NCBI GenBank assembly: GCA_963832305.1
Contig: CAWHTU010000017.1
Location: 62,001 to 126,000, forward strand
DNA: 64,000 nucleotides
Direction: 5' to 3'
Source: Roseiarcus sp963832305
Lineage (GTDB): Bacteria > Pseudomonadota > Alphaproteobacteria > Rhizobiales > Beijerinckiaceae
Part shown: in pieces, positions 51,502-59,862 of the stretch
Layout of the letters: each line of letters begins with the position of its first letter
Numbering within the stretch: position 1 is the first letter of the stretch
Notes under the pieces: generated by a model
Databases searched by the model: none
What the model was told of the DNA's origin: nothing
Seen by the model: only the letters and a program-made list of their open reading frames with translations
Translations under genes and position numbers: made by a program

Positions 51502-52545
51502 CTATAGCAGCTGAGTCTCGATCCAGTCCGCCAGCTTGTGAATGCCGGTGGCCAGATCGTGCCGCGCGGACCAGTTGAGCACTTCGGCGGTCGCCGTCAC
51601 GTCGCAGACCGCATGGCGAACATCGCCGAAGCGGTATTTGCCGCAGACAAAAGGCGGCGGCGCGCCGTAGTAGCGCGCTATGATCCCGGCAAGCTCAGAC
51701 ATTGGCGTCGCCGCTCCGGCGCCGATGTCCAGCGTTCGCCCCGTCGCGCCGGGATGATCCAGCGCCGCGAGGATGGCGTCGGCGACGTCGTCGATCAGGA
51801 TGAAATCGCGCAGCATCTCGCCATCCTCATAGAGGGGGATGGCCTCGCCGCGGCGGGCAATCTGGCAGAACAGCGTAACGATGCCCGTATAGGAGTTGGC
51901 GAGAGCCTGGCCGGGGCCGTAGACGTTCTGGAGCCGCAGCGTTTTGACCTTTGCTCCGAAGGCGGACGCCCAGGCCGAAAGGATGTGCTCCTGAGCCAGC
52001 TTGGTGGCGCCGTAGACGCTGACGGGATGCGGTTCGGTTGTCGCGGCTGCTGTCGGGGTTACCTCAAGTCCAGGAAAATCCCAGATCCCGGCGGCGAGCT
52101 GCTCTCGGCTTCTCTGACCGGGATAGGTCGGCGGACCTCCCCCGACCGGCCGCCAGGGGCCCTCGCCGTAGACGGCCCGGCTGCCCGTGAGCAGAAACTG
52201 ATCGGGAATGCGCCCCGAGCGCGCCAGGGCGTCGAGCATCGTGGTCGTCCCCATCACATTCGCATAGCCGTGACGGGCGCTCTCGGTCAGCGACTGGCCG
52301 GTGCCGGTTTCGGCCGCCAGATGAACGATGATGTCAGGGCTTAGGTCTTCCAAAAGGCCGCGCCAGATCGCTGGATCGGCGATATCGCCTATGACCAGCC
52401 TGACATTTGGGTCAAGGGCGTCCGGACGTCGTCGCTCGGCATGGATCTGCGGATGCAACACATCGACGGCGATCACCTGGCCGTATCTCTCCGCCAAGCC
52501 GGAGGAAATGGCGCAGCCGACAAATCCCGCGCCGCCCGTCACCAC
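51502..52545 (-). CDS. NAD-dependent nucleotide-sugar epimerase/dehydratase
   Basis: 347 residues, soluble. It belongs to the extended SDR family: VTGGAGFVGCAISSGLAER at the N-terminus, IIVHLAAETGTGQS, SVYGATKLAQEH with the catalytic Tyr-x3-Lys, and LRLQNVYGPGQALANS. FILIDDVADAILAAL is the usual acceptor-binding part. It probably interconverts UDP- or dTDP-linked sugars for the glycan locus. The composite glycosyltransferase begins 7 bases after its stop, so they are co-transcribed. The start is GTG at 52545. Confidence 0.85.
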   Translation of the reverse strand: MVTGGAGFVGCAISSGLAERYGQVIAVDVLHPQIHAERRRPDALDPNVRLVIGDIADPAIWRGLLEDLSPDIIVHLAAETGTGQSLTESARHGYANVMGTTTMLDALARSGRIPDQFLLTGSRAVYGEGPWRPVGGGPPTYPGQRSREQLAAGIWDFPGLEVTPTAAATTEPHPVSVYGATKLAQEHILSAWASAFGAKVKTLRLQNVYGPGQALANSYTGIVTLFCQIARRGEAIPLYEDGEMLRDFILIDDVADAILAALDHPGATGRTLDIGAGAATPMSELAGIIARYYGAPPPFVCGKYRFGDVRHAVCDVTATAEVLNWSARHDLATGIHKLADWIETQLL

Positions 52546-52711
52546 ACAGGTTGCCGGTCCTGGCGTTCTTCATCAAATGCCGTCAGTGCGCGGTATGGGC
52601 GCCCGCCGCCGGCCCGGCAAGATTTCTGCGGTTGCGGCGGGGATAAGGTGTGGCATGGGATTTCGGAGATGCACCCGACGAGCCTTGCGTCTTTTCGGTT
52701 CGCGCCGCGGA

Positions 52712-53644
52712 CTATTGCCTTCGGGGGTTCCGGTCCCGCCCGGCGCCCCGCAAGTCGACTATCCACGAGCGTACTGCGCCGGAGACGCCGGTCAGCGTCC
52801 TTTTCTTCGCTACGTTCTCCGCAGCCAAAATCCGTCGACTCAATAGCGCAAGTTCGCGCTCAGCCTCGGCGACCGCCGCCGGGTCTTCGGTCCCAGCCTC
52901 CTTGATCCTGTCACGAAGTTTGACGATTCCGTCAAGCAAGGCCGATTGATTCCTTTCGGCGGGCGTCAGTTGCTTTAAGAATTCCTCCAACTGAGCAGTT
53001 GCAACCTCGCCAGAATATTCAGTACTGCGTGGATGTTTGACTAGTATACTTCGATCAACGACCGAAATCATGCCCACACTATAGGTATAGTAATTAAACA
53101 TGAAGTCGGCGCCCCATCCGTAAATATTCCTCTTGAAGTCTGCTTTTCGCATTCTGTCGACGATTTCACGTGTCAGCGCGAAAACGACAGCGTCAGTTTG
53201 TGCGACGATGCTAAGCTCCGAGTTTGGCATCTTGTCGATCTCGGTTCTATCCAAACTCCAATCAGCGAAGTCGACACGGGGCGCCCAGACGCCGATATCG
53301 GGATTCTGCTCGACAGCCCGTCGGCAATGTTCCGGAAGCTCCGACCAATTCTTCGAGTTGCAATCCGCATGTATAAGCAACAAAATGTCAGCGTCACAGG
53401 AATCGACGCACGCCTGGAATTTATCACCAAAAAATAAATCGTTCGGTCTTCTTATGCCCGGGCAAGAAAACTTCACCGGCGCAGTCCTGTCCGGATCTGA
53501 ATAAATCACCGTGACCGAGTCAGACGCCCGGCAAACTTCACTGACTATTTTCTCGGCGTTGTCGTGCTTTCCCGACCAGGATATTACAAAGGTATGAATC
53601 GACTTCTTGAAAACTCGATGTTGTGCGCTGCTGTGCTTCAACAT
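52712..53644 (-). CDS. Glycosyltransferase-like protein with C-terminal coiled coil
   Basis: 310 residues from ATG 53644, ten bases after the upstream epimerase stop. ATG 53680 is a longer alternative that overlaps that gene. The N-terminal half has FVISWSGKHDNAEKI, VIYSDPD and LLLIHADCNSKNW, followed by IGVWAPRVDFADW, a GT-A-like layout without a perfect DxD. The C-terminal part is a charged coiled coil (PAAVAEAERELALLSRRIL). Base composition is distinctly lower in GC than flanking genes (about 52980-53640), suggesting recent acquisition. Confidence 0.55.
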   Translation of the reverse strand: MLKHSSAQHRVFKKSIHTFVISWSGKHDNAEKIVSEVCRASDSVTVIYSDPDRTAPVKFSCPGIRRPNDLFFGDKFQACVDSCDADILLLIHADCNSKNWSELPEHCRRAVEQNPDIGVWAPRVDFADWSLDRTEIDKMPNSELSIVAQTDAVVFALTREIVDRMRKADFKRNIYGWGADFMFNYYTYSVGMISVVDRSILVKHPRSTEYSGEVATAQLEEFLKQLTPAERNQSALLDGIVKLRDRIKEAGTEDPAAVAEAERELALLSRRILAAENVAKKRTLTGVSGAVRSWIVDLRGAGRDRNPRRQ

Positions 53645-53654
53645 TGAGCTCTGA

Positions 53655-54728
53655 TCACGAAACCGATGAACCGGCTTCATGAAGAATCCGGCCGGGCTCT
53701 GACCGCGAGTGGCTTCGCTCGGTGAGCGCATGCTCCAGGGAATTGCTTACGCTCGAGACGTCATGTGTTTCGACGTACCAATCGATTGTCGCGCGCAGCC
53801 CGTCGGCGAAGGTCACTTCCGGCGTCCAGCCGAGCAGCTCCCGACAAAGCTTATTGTCTGCGACACGATTGTAGGGCCCGGTCGGTTTCGAGGGATCGAA
53901 CGCGAACTCGGCCTCCTTGTTCATGTACGCCAGCACCTTGCGCGCGCAATCAATGACCCTTGTCCGCTCCATTGTGCCGACGTTTATCGCCGTCCCGTCG
54001 TCGATACGCTCCGCAGCACGGATCGTGCCCTCGACAATGTCGCTGACATGCGTCCAATTCCGGATCTGTTCACCTGTGCCCCAGATTTGAAAAGGGTTCT
54101 GTCCGATGAAGGCCCGGGCGATCATTGCCATCACCGCGTGGCTTTCCGGGCACCGGGGGCCATAGGCGGTGAAGTACCGTAGAGACGCCGCCTTCATACG
54201 GCCCTCCGCGCAATACGCTTGCAGGGTCTTCTCGCCCATCAGTTTCGCCCAGCCGTAGAGCTTGTCGCAATTGTATGGCGGCCCGACAAGGTCCTCGGTG
54301 AGATAGAGGATTTTCGCAGGATCAGTCTGCATGTCCTCGGGATAGACGCAGCCGGATGACGCGAAGATCACCTTCTCGACTCCGGCGCGGTCAGCCGCGC
54401 GAAACACCGTCCCATCGAGAATGAGATTGGTTGAGCAATTGACCTGGTGGAGGTCGATGTACCCCCTTCCTCCGTGGTCAGCAGCATTGTGGAAGACGAC
54501 GTCGATATCCCGAACCGCTTCGGAGGCGACCGCCGGATCCAGGAGATCGGCCTGCCTGAATTCTATCGTCCCATTCCCCAATGGAATGTGGAGGTTTTCA
54601 AGCAATCCGCTGGAGAGATTGTCGACGACTCGCACATGCGCGCCACGATCGACAAGAGCATCGACGAGATGCGCCCCTATGAAGGACGCGCCCCCGGTCA
54701 CAAGGACGTTCTTTTTGCTCCAGTTCAT
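53655..54728 (-). CDS. NAD-dependent nucleotide-sugar epimerase
   Basis: 357 residues from ATG 54728. Extended SDR: VLVTGGASFIGAHLVDALVD, VVFHNAADHGGRGYIDLHQV, FASSGCVYPED, the YGWAKLMGE Tyr-x3-Lys pair and LRYFTAYGPRCPESH. GTGEQIRNWTHVSDIVEGTI is typical of GDP-mannose or UDP-sugar 4-epimerases and reductases of this group. The exact product is unknown. It heads the minus-strand glycan operon that runs down to 46364. Confidence 0.85.
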   Translation of the reverse strand: MNWSKKNVLVTGGASFIGAHLVDALVDRGAHVRVVDNLSSGLLENLHIPLGNGTIEFRQADLLDPAVASEAVRDIDVVFHNAADHGGRGYIDLHQVNCSTNLILDGTVFRAADRAGVEKVIFASSGCVYPEDMQTDPAKILYLTEDLVGPPYNCDKLYGWAKLMGEKTLQAYCAEGRMKAASLRYFTAYGPRCPESHAVMAMIARAFIGQNPFQIWGTGEQIRNWTHVSDIVEGTIRAAERIDDGTAINVGTMERTRVIDCARKVLAYMNKEAEFAFDPSKPTGPYNRVADNKLCRELLGWTPEVTFADGLRATIDWYVETHDVSSVSNSLEHALTERSHSRSEPGRILHEAGSSVS

Positions 54729-55079
54729 ACAATTCCGTCCATCGCTAAGCCGGATTCTTCGATGCGAAGGCGTCCCGCCGTCATGAATTCGATCTTGTGC
54801 CGCAAGCAGCCGCCGCGCCACCGGTGGATCGGCCCACCGGGCGAGTCAATATACCGTATCGACTTTGGCGTCGCCTAGGGGAAGCGGAATTCTCAGGATT
54901 GTGGCAATTCCGTTACATCGGCTAGACAGGAGGAACGGCGCGCAGCCTGCGAACGCCGGCCTCCTGGGCGGCGCCCGCCGCGCCTTCGTGCTCGATTGAC
55001 CCGCCGCGTCCGGTTTGCTAGCCAAGGCTTCGACAACGAAAATGTCAAATGGTTCGGCACGGATCGTCCGAGGGCCGCA
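54729..55079. other. Divergent promoter region, no gene
   Basis: About 350 bases between the divergent epimerase and lipoprotein genes. On the minus strand a TATATT lies near 54850, a possible -10 of the glycan operon, but no matching -35 is clear. No coding or RNA feature is supported. Confidence 0.35.
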
Positions 55080-55565
55080 ATGATGAGGGGGGCGCAGGTG
55101 GGGATCGCACATCGCGGCGGCGCGCTGGCGCTGGTCGGCCTTCTTGCCGCTTTCGTCGCCGGGTGCGGGGAAACCCCTCCGCCGACGCCCGCAATCGTCG
55201 CTCCCGCCATCAGCGCCGATCAGCTGGTCGGCAAGTGGGGGCTCGCGTCCTATCACAAGGACGAGGATCGGGCGCGAACCATGAAAGAGGCGGCGGCCCA
55301 GTGCAATAAGCCCTATGTCATCAACAAGGGGCCGAACGGCGGTCTGATGATGTATCTGGCCGACCAAAAGGAACTGTCAGAAGTGGTGCTGAAGGGAGGA
55401 CCGAGCGGCCAGACCTACCTTGGACCGCCCGGCGACGCGGGCACGGCGGATGATCGCATCGTCACGAATGTCGATCCCAATTCGTTCACGACGATTTGGG
55501 TCGATCCCGACAGCGCGTCGCGCTATGGAACGATGGTCTATGAGCGGTGCGGTGTGAAGCGCTGA
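55080..55565 (+). CDS. Exported lipoprotein, unknown function
   Basis: 161 residues from the ATG at 55080. A lipobox FVAGC places the acylated Cys at about residue 26, so it is membrane-anchored. The mature part carries PAISADQLVGKWGLASYHKDED, KPYVINKGPNGGLMMYLAD and ASRYGTMVYERCG, and reads like a small beta-barrel of the lipocalin-like or DUF type. No known catalytic residues. The next gene starts 54 bases downstream in the same direction, so the two may be co-transcribed. Confidence 0.65.
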   Translation: MMRGAQVGIAHRGGALALVGLLAAFVAGCGETPPPTPAIVAPAISADQLVGKWGLASYHKDEDRARTMKEAAAQCNKPYVINKGPNGGLMMYLADQKELSEVVLKGGPSGQTYLGPPGDAGTADDRIVTNVDPNSFTTIWVDPDSASRYGTMVYERCGVKR

Positions 55566-55618
55566 TCATCGATCCAAGCGGAAATTTGACGTCATTCTTG
55601 CAATTCGACGGAGCACGC

Positions 55619-56233
55619 ATGAAGGTTCGAACGGGTTTATTGTTGCGGATGGCGTTTGGCGCAATGCTCGCGATTGTCGCGGGCGCGGGAGCCGGAGCGG
55701 CAACGCCGGGCCAGGACGAGTCGGGTGTGGTCGACCAGCCCGGCTACCAGCCGACGCCGGAGGAAGAGCAACTCAGTGGAGCTTTCGAGAAGCAGGAGGT
55801 GTTCTTCCGCACCTCCGAGGCGCCGGGAACAATCGTCATCGATACGAAGTCGCGGTTCCTGTATCTGGTGCAACCCGACAGTCGGGCGTTGCGCTACGGC
55901 ATTGGCGTCGGCCGCGACGGCTTCCAGTGGGCCGGGTTGCAGAAGATTTCGCGCAAGCAGGAATGGCCGGATTGGCGTCCGCCGCCGGAAATGATCGAGC
56001 GCCAGCCCTATCTGCCGCGGTTCATGGCCGGGGGGCCGGGCAATCCGCTCGGCGCGCGTGCGATGTATCTCGGGGCGACCGTCTATCGCATCCACGGGAC
56101 CAACCAGCCGCAGACGATCGGAACGGCCGTTTCGTCGGGCTGCTTCCGTCTGGTCAATGAGGACGTGATCGACCTTTATGGCCGGGTGGCGGTCGGAACC
56201 AAGGTGATCATCAAGCAGGCCGTCGCGCTGTAA
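55619..56233 (+). CDS. L,D-transpeptidase (YkuD / ErfK-type)
   Basis: 204 residues from the ATG at 55619; a signal peptide runs to about residue 27 (AGAGAGAATPG). The YkuD domain begins TIVIDTKSRFLYLVQPD and holds the catalytic motif YRIHGTNQPQTIGTAVSSGC, whose closing Cys (in SSGCFRL) is the nucleophile. It cross-links peptidoglycan 3-3 or attaches proteins to it in the periplasm. The pair with the lipoprotein suggests an envelope role. Confidence 0.88.
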   Translation: MKVRTGLLLRMAFGAMLAIVAGAGAGAATPGQDESGVVDQPGYQPTPEEEQLSGAFEKQEVFFRTSEAPGTIVIDTKSRFLYLVQPDSRALRYGIGVGRDGFQWAGLQKISRKQEWPDWRPPPEMIERQPYLPRFMAGGPGNPLGARAMYLGATVYRIHGTNQPQTIGTAVSSGCFRLVNEDVIDLYGRVAVGTKVIIKQAVAL

Positions 56234-56276
56234 GGAAGCGCGCTGGCGTCGCCCCGAACGGAAACGAGAATCATCC

Positions 56277-57296
56277 ATGCGCAAGATGACGACCCTCCTC
56301 GCGCTTGCCGCGGCAGCGGTGGGCTTCAGCGGGTCCGCTGAAGCCCAGTCCACCCTCAAGGCCGTGCAGGACCGGGGCTCGCTCCTTTGCGGCGTCAACC
56401 AGGGGCTCGAGGGCTTCGCAATCAAGGACGACAAGGGTCAATGGTCGGGGTTCGACGTCGATTTTTGCCGCGCGCTGGCGGCGGTGATCTTCAACGATCC
56501 CTCGAAGGTGCAATATGTGCCGGTCTCGACCGCGGAGCGGTTCGACGTCCTGAAGAACAAACAGATCGACGTGCTGTCGCGCAATTCGACCTGGACGATG
56601 GGCCGCGAAGGCGACTACGGCATCGTCTTCACGGGGACGACCTATTACGACGGACAGGCGTTTCTCGTTCCCAAGAGCCGCAACCTTCAATCGGCGCTTG
56701 AGCTCGACGGCAGCAAGGTCTGCGTGCAGCCGGGCACGACGACTGAGCCCAACTTCACCGACTTCTTCGAAACCAACCATATGAAATATGAGACGGTGCA
56801 CGAGGCTGGCATTCCGGAGATGATCGCGGCCTATCAGGCCGGACAGTGCAACGTGATGACGACCGACGAGTTGGGACTGTTCGCCATTCGCCTGCAGCTG
56901 GCGAAGCCGGGCGACAGCATGATTCTGCCGGACGTCATCTCGAAGGAACCGCTTGGTCCCGTTGTTAGGCAGGACGACTTCCAATGGTTCAATATCGTCA
57001 AGTGGGTCAATTTCGCGATGATCAACGCCGAGGAGCTCGGCGTCAGTTCGACGACCCTCGACGAGGCGCTGAAGTCGCAGAAGCCCTCGGTCAAGCGGCT
57101 GGTCGGGACGGAGGGGGATTTCGGCAAGCCGCTCGGCCTTACTCAGGACTGGGCGGCCCGCGCCATCCGCGCGGTCGGCAATTACGCCGAAGTGTTCAAC
57201 CGCAACGTCGGCGCCGACTCGAAGCTCGGGATTCCCCGCGGGCTGAACGAGCTCTGGGATAACGGGGGCATCCTGTACGCCCCGCCGATCCGATAG
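56277..57296 (+). CDS. General L-amino-acid-binding periplasmic protein (AapJ/BztA type)
   Basis: 339 residues, signal peptide ending AEAQ. The mature protein begins STLKAVQDRGSLLCGVNQG, then FSDVDFCRALAAVIF-type text (SGFDVDFCRALAAVIFND), STAERFDVLKNKQIDVLSRN, KVCVQPGTTTEPNFTDFFE and IPRGLNELWDNGG. This is the family 3 solute-binding protein of the Aap/Bzt ABC importers. The partner permeases and ATPase (AapQMP) are not adjacent here, so it is an orphan or uses a distant system. Confidence 0.9.
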   Translation: MRKMTTLLALAAAAVGFSGSAEAQSTLKAVQDRGSLLCGVNQGLEGFAIKDDKGQWSGFDVDFCRALAAVIFNDPSKVQYVPVSTAERFDVLKNKQIDVLSRNSTWTMGREGDYGIVFTGTTYYDGQAFLVPKSRNLQSALELDGSKVCVQPGTTTEPNFTDFFETNHMKYETVHEAGIPEMIAAYQAGQCNVMTTDELGLFAIRLQLAKPGDSMILPDVISKEPLGPVVRQDDFQWFNIVKWVNFAMINAEELGVSSTTLDEALKSQKPSVKRLVGTEGDFGKPLGLTQDWAARAIRAVGNYAEVFNRNVGADSKLGIPRGLNELWDNGGILYAPPIR

Positions 57297-57332
57297 GGCG
57301 CCGCCCTCGCCGCGCTCACGGTTGAGGCTGGC

Positions 57333-57569
57333 CTAATCCGGCACCCACGTCCTCCCTTCATAGTGCCCGCCCTTGGTGGTCTGGGCGGGCGTATCCGTGG
57401 GTTTCGGTTTGTCCGGCGGCGGCCGGCTTACCGGCTTCGGGACATAGTTCTGCGCCGGCGGCGGAACGACGAGCACGGGCGGATAGATGAACTGGGCGCT
57501 CACTGGAAGCGGCGCGCCGGCGCTGAAGAACACGAGCCCCGCGGCAAACCGAACGACGTAGGTCTTCAT
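57333..57569 (-). CDS. Small exported proline-rich protein
   Basis: 78 residues from ATG 57569. A signal peptide ends near VSAQ. The mature 50 residues are rich in Pro (VLVVPPPAQNYVPKPVSRPP, DKPKPTDTPAQT) and end GGHYEGRTWVPD. No cysteine or catalytic motif. It converges on the amino-acid-binding gene. Function unknown, perhaps a periplasmic spacer or wall-associated peptide. Confidence 0.55.
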   Translation of the reverse strand: MKTYVVRFAAGLVFFSAGAPLPVSAQFIYPPVLVVPPPAQNYVPKPVSRPPPDKPKPTDTPAQTTKGGHYEGRTWVPD

Positions 57570-57850
57570 GGAGGCGTTCCTTGTCCGCTTGCCACCGGGC
57601 GGGATCGAGAGACGCAGGGGACGGAGGAAAACGACCCCAGCCGAAACCGTCGCACGCCATTCGCCTCTTCGCGTCGTCCGATAGGCGCCAACGTTCGTCC
57701 CCGACCCCGGAACGATCGTTCGCCTCCTCGACCCGGCGCTCGTAGCATATCCAGCACGCAAACGGAATTCGCTGCGACGGAGTGGCGCCAGCGGCGCTTC
57801 GCGGAGATGACGAACCTCCGCCGGCGGCGCAGGTAGAGCCGGATTTGCCG

Positions 57851-58219
57851 CTACTTGTTGCCAGCTTCGGCCTTGGCCATCGCCTCCTTGCAACCGTCAC
57901 TGAGATCCGCCGCATGCGACTTCATGCACTCGGCGACAGTTCCCTTGCCAGGTTTGATATCGGCGCAAAGCTTCTTGGCGTCGGCCTTGCAGGCCTTGCC
58001 GACGGCCGCCGCACGGATGATCGCCACCTGACAGTCCCCGGACAGGTCGGAGAAATGCGTCTTCATGCAGTCTTTGAGCGCGCGGCCGCCGGACTTCATC
58101 TCGTCGCCGCACTGCGTCTTGATGTCCGACGCGCAGATCTTGCTGAGCGAAGCGGCCAAAGCCGGATGCGTCATCATGAGCGCCGCGCCGAGCGCAAAAA
58201 TCGAGGTCAGCGACTTCAT
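57851..58219 (-). CDS. Exported cysteine-rich repeat protein
   Basis: 122 residues from ATG 58219, with GGGAGGAGAT upstream deciding this start over a longer frame. A signal peptide ends at ALAAS. Two Cys-rich repeats follow (KICASDIKTQCGDEMKSG with CMKTHFSDLSGDC, then KKLCADIKPGKGTVAECMKS with SDGCKEA), each with four regularly spaced Cys, as in the PF00839 cysteine-rich repeat. Such repeats occur in eukaryotic FGFR/Golgi proteins and in small rhizobial exported proteins. The role here is unknown; the cysteines may pair in the periplasm. Confidence 0.75.
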   Translation of the reverse strand: MKSLTSIFALGAALMMTHPALAASLSKICASDIKTQCGDEMKSGGRALKDCMKTHFSDLSGDCQVAIIRAAAVGKACKADAKKLCADIKPGKGTVAECMKSHAADLSDGCKEAMAKAEAGNK

Positions 58220-58848
58220 CCCGGATCTCCTCCCGTTGCAAAGCGCCTCGGCGCTCACTTTATCTCCACGCCCATTTCGGCCGGCCGGGCCTCAAATAGC
58301 CGAAAGCCGACAAAAGCCGACGAAAACGAAATTGCTTTCTTTTGCTTTTCGGGATCCAGGCTTTTCAACGCGTTGCCGCCGATTCAAATGCTTTCTAACT
58401 CCCCCTCCGGCCTCGCCGCGCCTGCCCAAGCGGCGCCGATCCGGCAACTTGGGAGCATAGCATCGGATTCTGATTTTCGCAATAAATTGCGAGAGAAAAA
58501 CTGGGGGCCTAGTGGTGAAACTCAAACGCTTGATACCCGACTGAATGGCGGGAGTGCGCAAATACCGACCGTTCGCAGACGGCGCGGCGAACTGGTGAAG
58601 TCGACCAAAGGCGACCTTTAGGCTCGAAGCGATGAACCGTTGGAAAGCGCCCAGGAGCGGACCTTCGTAGGCATCGATGAAACCAAACAGATTTGAGTTG
58701 AGTTCGGAGACGTAGGAATGAGGAAGGGCGGCGCCTGTTGAGCTGACATTCACAATGGCTGAGAAAAGAGCTTGGTTTGGCGAAGCCGTAGTGGTTGACG
58801 CATTTGGGCTGGCGCGCTGGCGCCGCGCCCTGCTTCAAGCGCGCCTTT
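58220..58848. other. Intergenic, no supported gene
   Basis: About 630 bases between the Cys-rich gene and cydB, both on the minus strand. A minus frame at 58292-58753 reads smoothly at first (SYVSELNSNLFGFIDAYEGP) but has no recognised family or ribosome-binding site. Short GCCGAC/GCCGAAA direct repeats occur near 58300-58330. It may contain gene debris. Confidence 0.4.
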
Positions 58849-59862
58849 TCAGTGATAGCCCAGGTCGCCGCGGACCTTGCCGCGAAACACCCAATAGGAC
58901 CAGCCGGTGTACATGAGGATGATGGGCAGCAGGAACACGGTGCCAACAAGGAGGAAGGCCTGAGTCGACTGCGAGGAGGCGGCGTCCCATAAAGTGAACT
59001 TGTAGGGCACGATCAGCGGGAAGAGGCTGATTGCGATGCCGAGGTAGGACATGACAAACAATAAGACCGCGCCGATGAACGGCGCCGCCTCAGAGCGGTT
59101 GTTGAGCGACCGCCACTCCCAATAGGCGATCAGCACAGTGACGATCGGCACCGGCGCGAAAATCACGATATGAGGCCATGAGAACCACCGCTCGGCGATC
59201 TGCGGCTTCGCCCATGGCGTCCACAGGCTCACCGCCGCGATTCCGATTAGAACGCCGATCAGCGACCAGCGCCCCAGCGCCCGCGCCCAATCCTGGAGCC
59301 GGCCTTCCGTCTTCAAGATCAGCCAGCCCGCGCCGAGCAGGCTGTAGCCGAAGACCAGGGCGACGCCAGTCAGCAGCGAAAACGGCGTGAAGCAGTCTAA
59401 CGAGCCGCCGGCAAAATGGCGGCCTTCCGTCTGGAAGCCCTGAATGAAGGCGCCGAGCACAACGCCCTGCGCGAAGGCGCCAATGATGGAACCGTAGTTA
59501 AAGGCGTGATCCCAGAAGGTCCGATGTTCGGCGTCGCGGTAGCGGAACTCGAACGCGACGCCGCGGAAAATGAGCGCCAGCAGCATGATGGCGATCGGAA
59601 AATAGACAGCTGGTATGATGATCGCGAATGCGAGCGGGAAAGCCCCCATGAGCGCAAGTCCGCCAAGCACCAGCCAGGTCTCGTTGCCGTCCCAAATCGG
59701 CGCGATCGAGTTCATGACCAGATTGCGCGAATCGCGGTCGGCTGCGAATCCATAGAGAATCCCTACGCCCAAATCGAAGCCGTCCAGGAGCACATAGAGA
59801 AAGACGCCCACGCCAAGGACGAGCGTCCATGCGGGCACGAGATCAATAACGGGCTGAGTCAT
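58849..59862 (-). CDS. cydB: Cytochrome bd-type quinol oxidase subunit II
   Basis: 337 residues with about eight membrane helices. Conserved marks are VFLYVLLDGFDLGVGILYGF, IAPIWDGNETWLVLGG, AFPLAFAIIIPAVYFPI and FRGVAFEFRYRD. The ATG at 59862 overlaps the cydA stop by four bases (ATGA), so the two are coupled. With CydA it forms a terminal oxidase that reduces O2 with quinol, giving respiration at low oxygen or with cyanide. Confidence 0.93.
   Translation of the reverse strand: MTQPVIDLVPAWTLVLGVGVFLYVLLDGFDLGVGILYGFAADRDSRNLVMNSIAPIWDGNETWLVLGGLALMGAFPLAFAIIIPAVYFPIAIMLLALIFRGVAFEFRYRDAEHRTFWDHAFNYGSIIGAFAQGVVLGAFIQGFQTEGRHFAGGSLDCFTPFSLLTGVALVFGYSLLGAGWLILKTEGRLQDWARALGRWSLIGVLIGIAAVSLWTPWAKPQIAERWFSWPHIVIFAPVPIVTVLIAYWEWRSLNNRSEAAPFIGAVLLFVMSYLGIAISLFPLIVPYKFTLWDAASSQSTQAFLLVGTVFLLPIILMYTGWSYWVFRGKVRGDLGYH

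Noticed and set aside
58292..58753. Minus-strand open frame of 153 codons between the Cys-rich gene and cydB
   Set aside because: It reads smoothly for the first 40 residues but then becomes Arg-rich and has no ribosome-binding site or family match.
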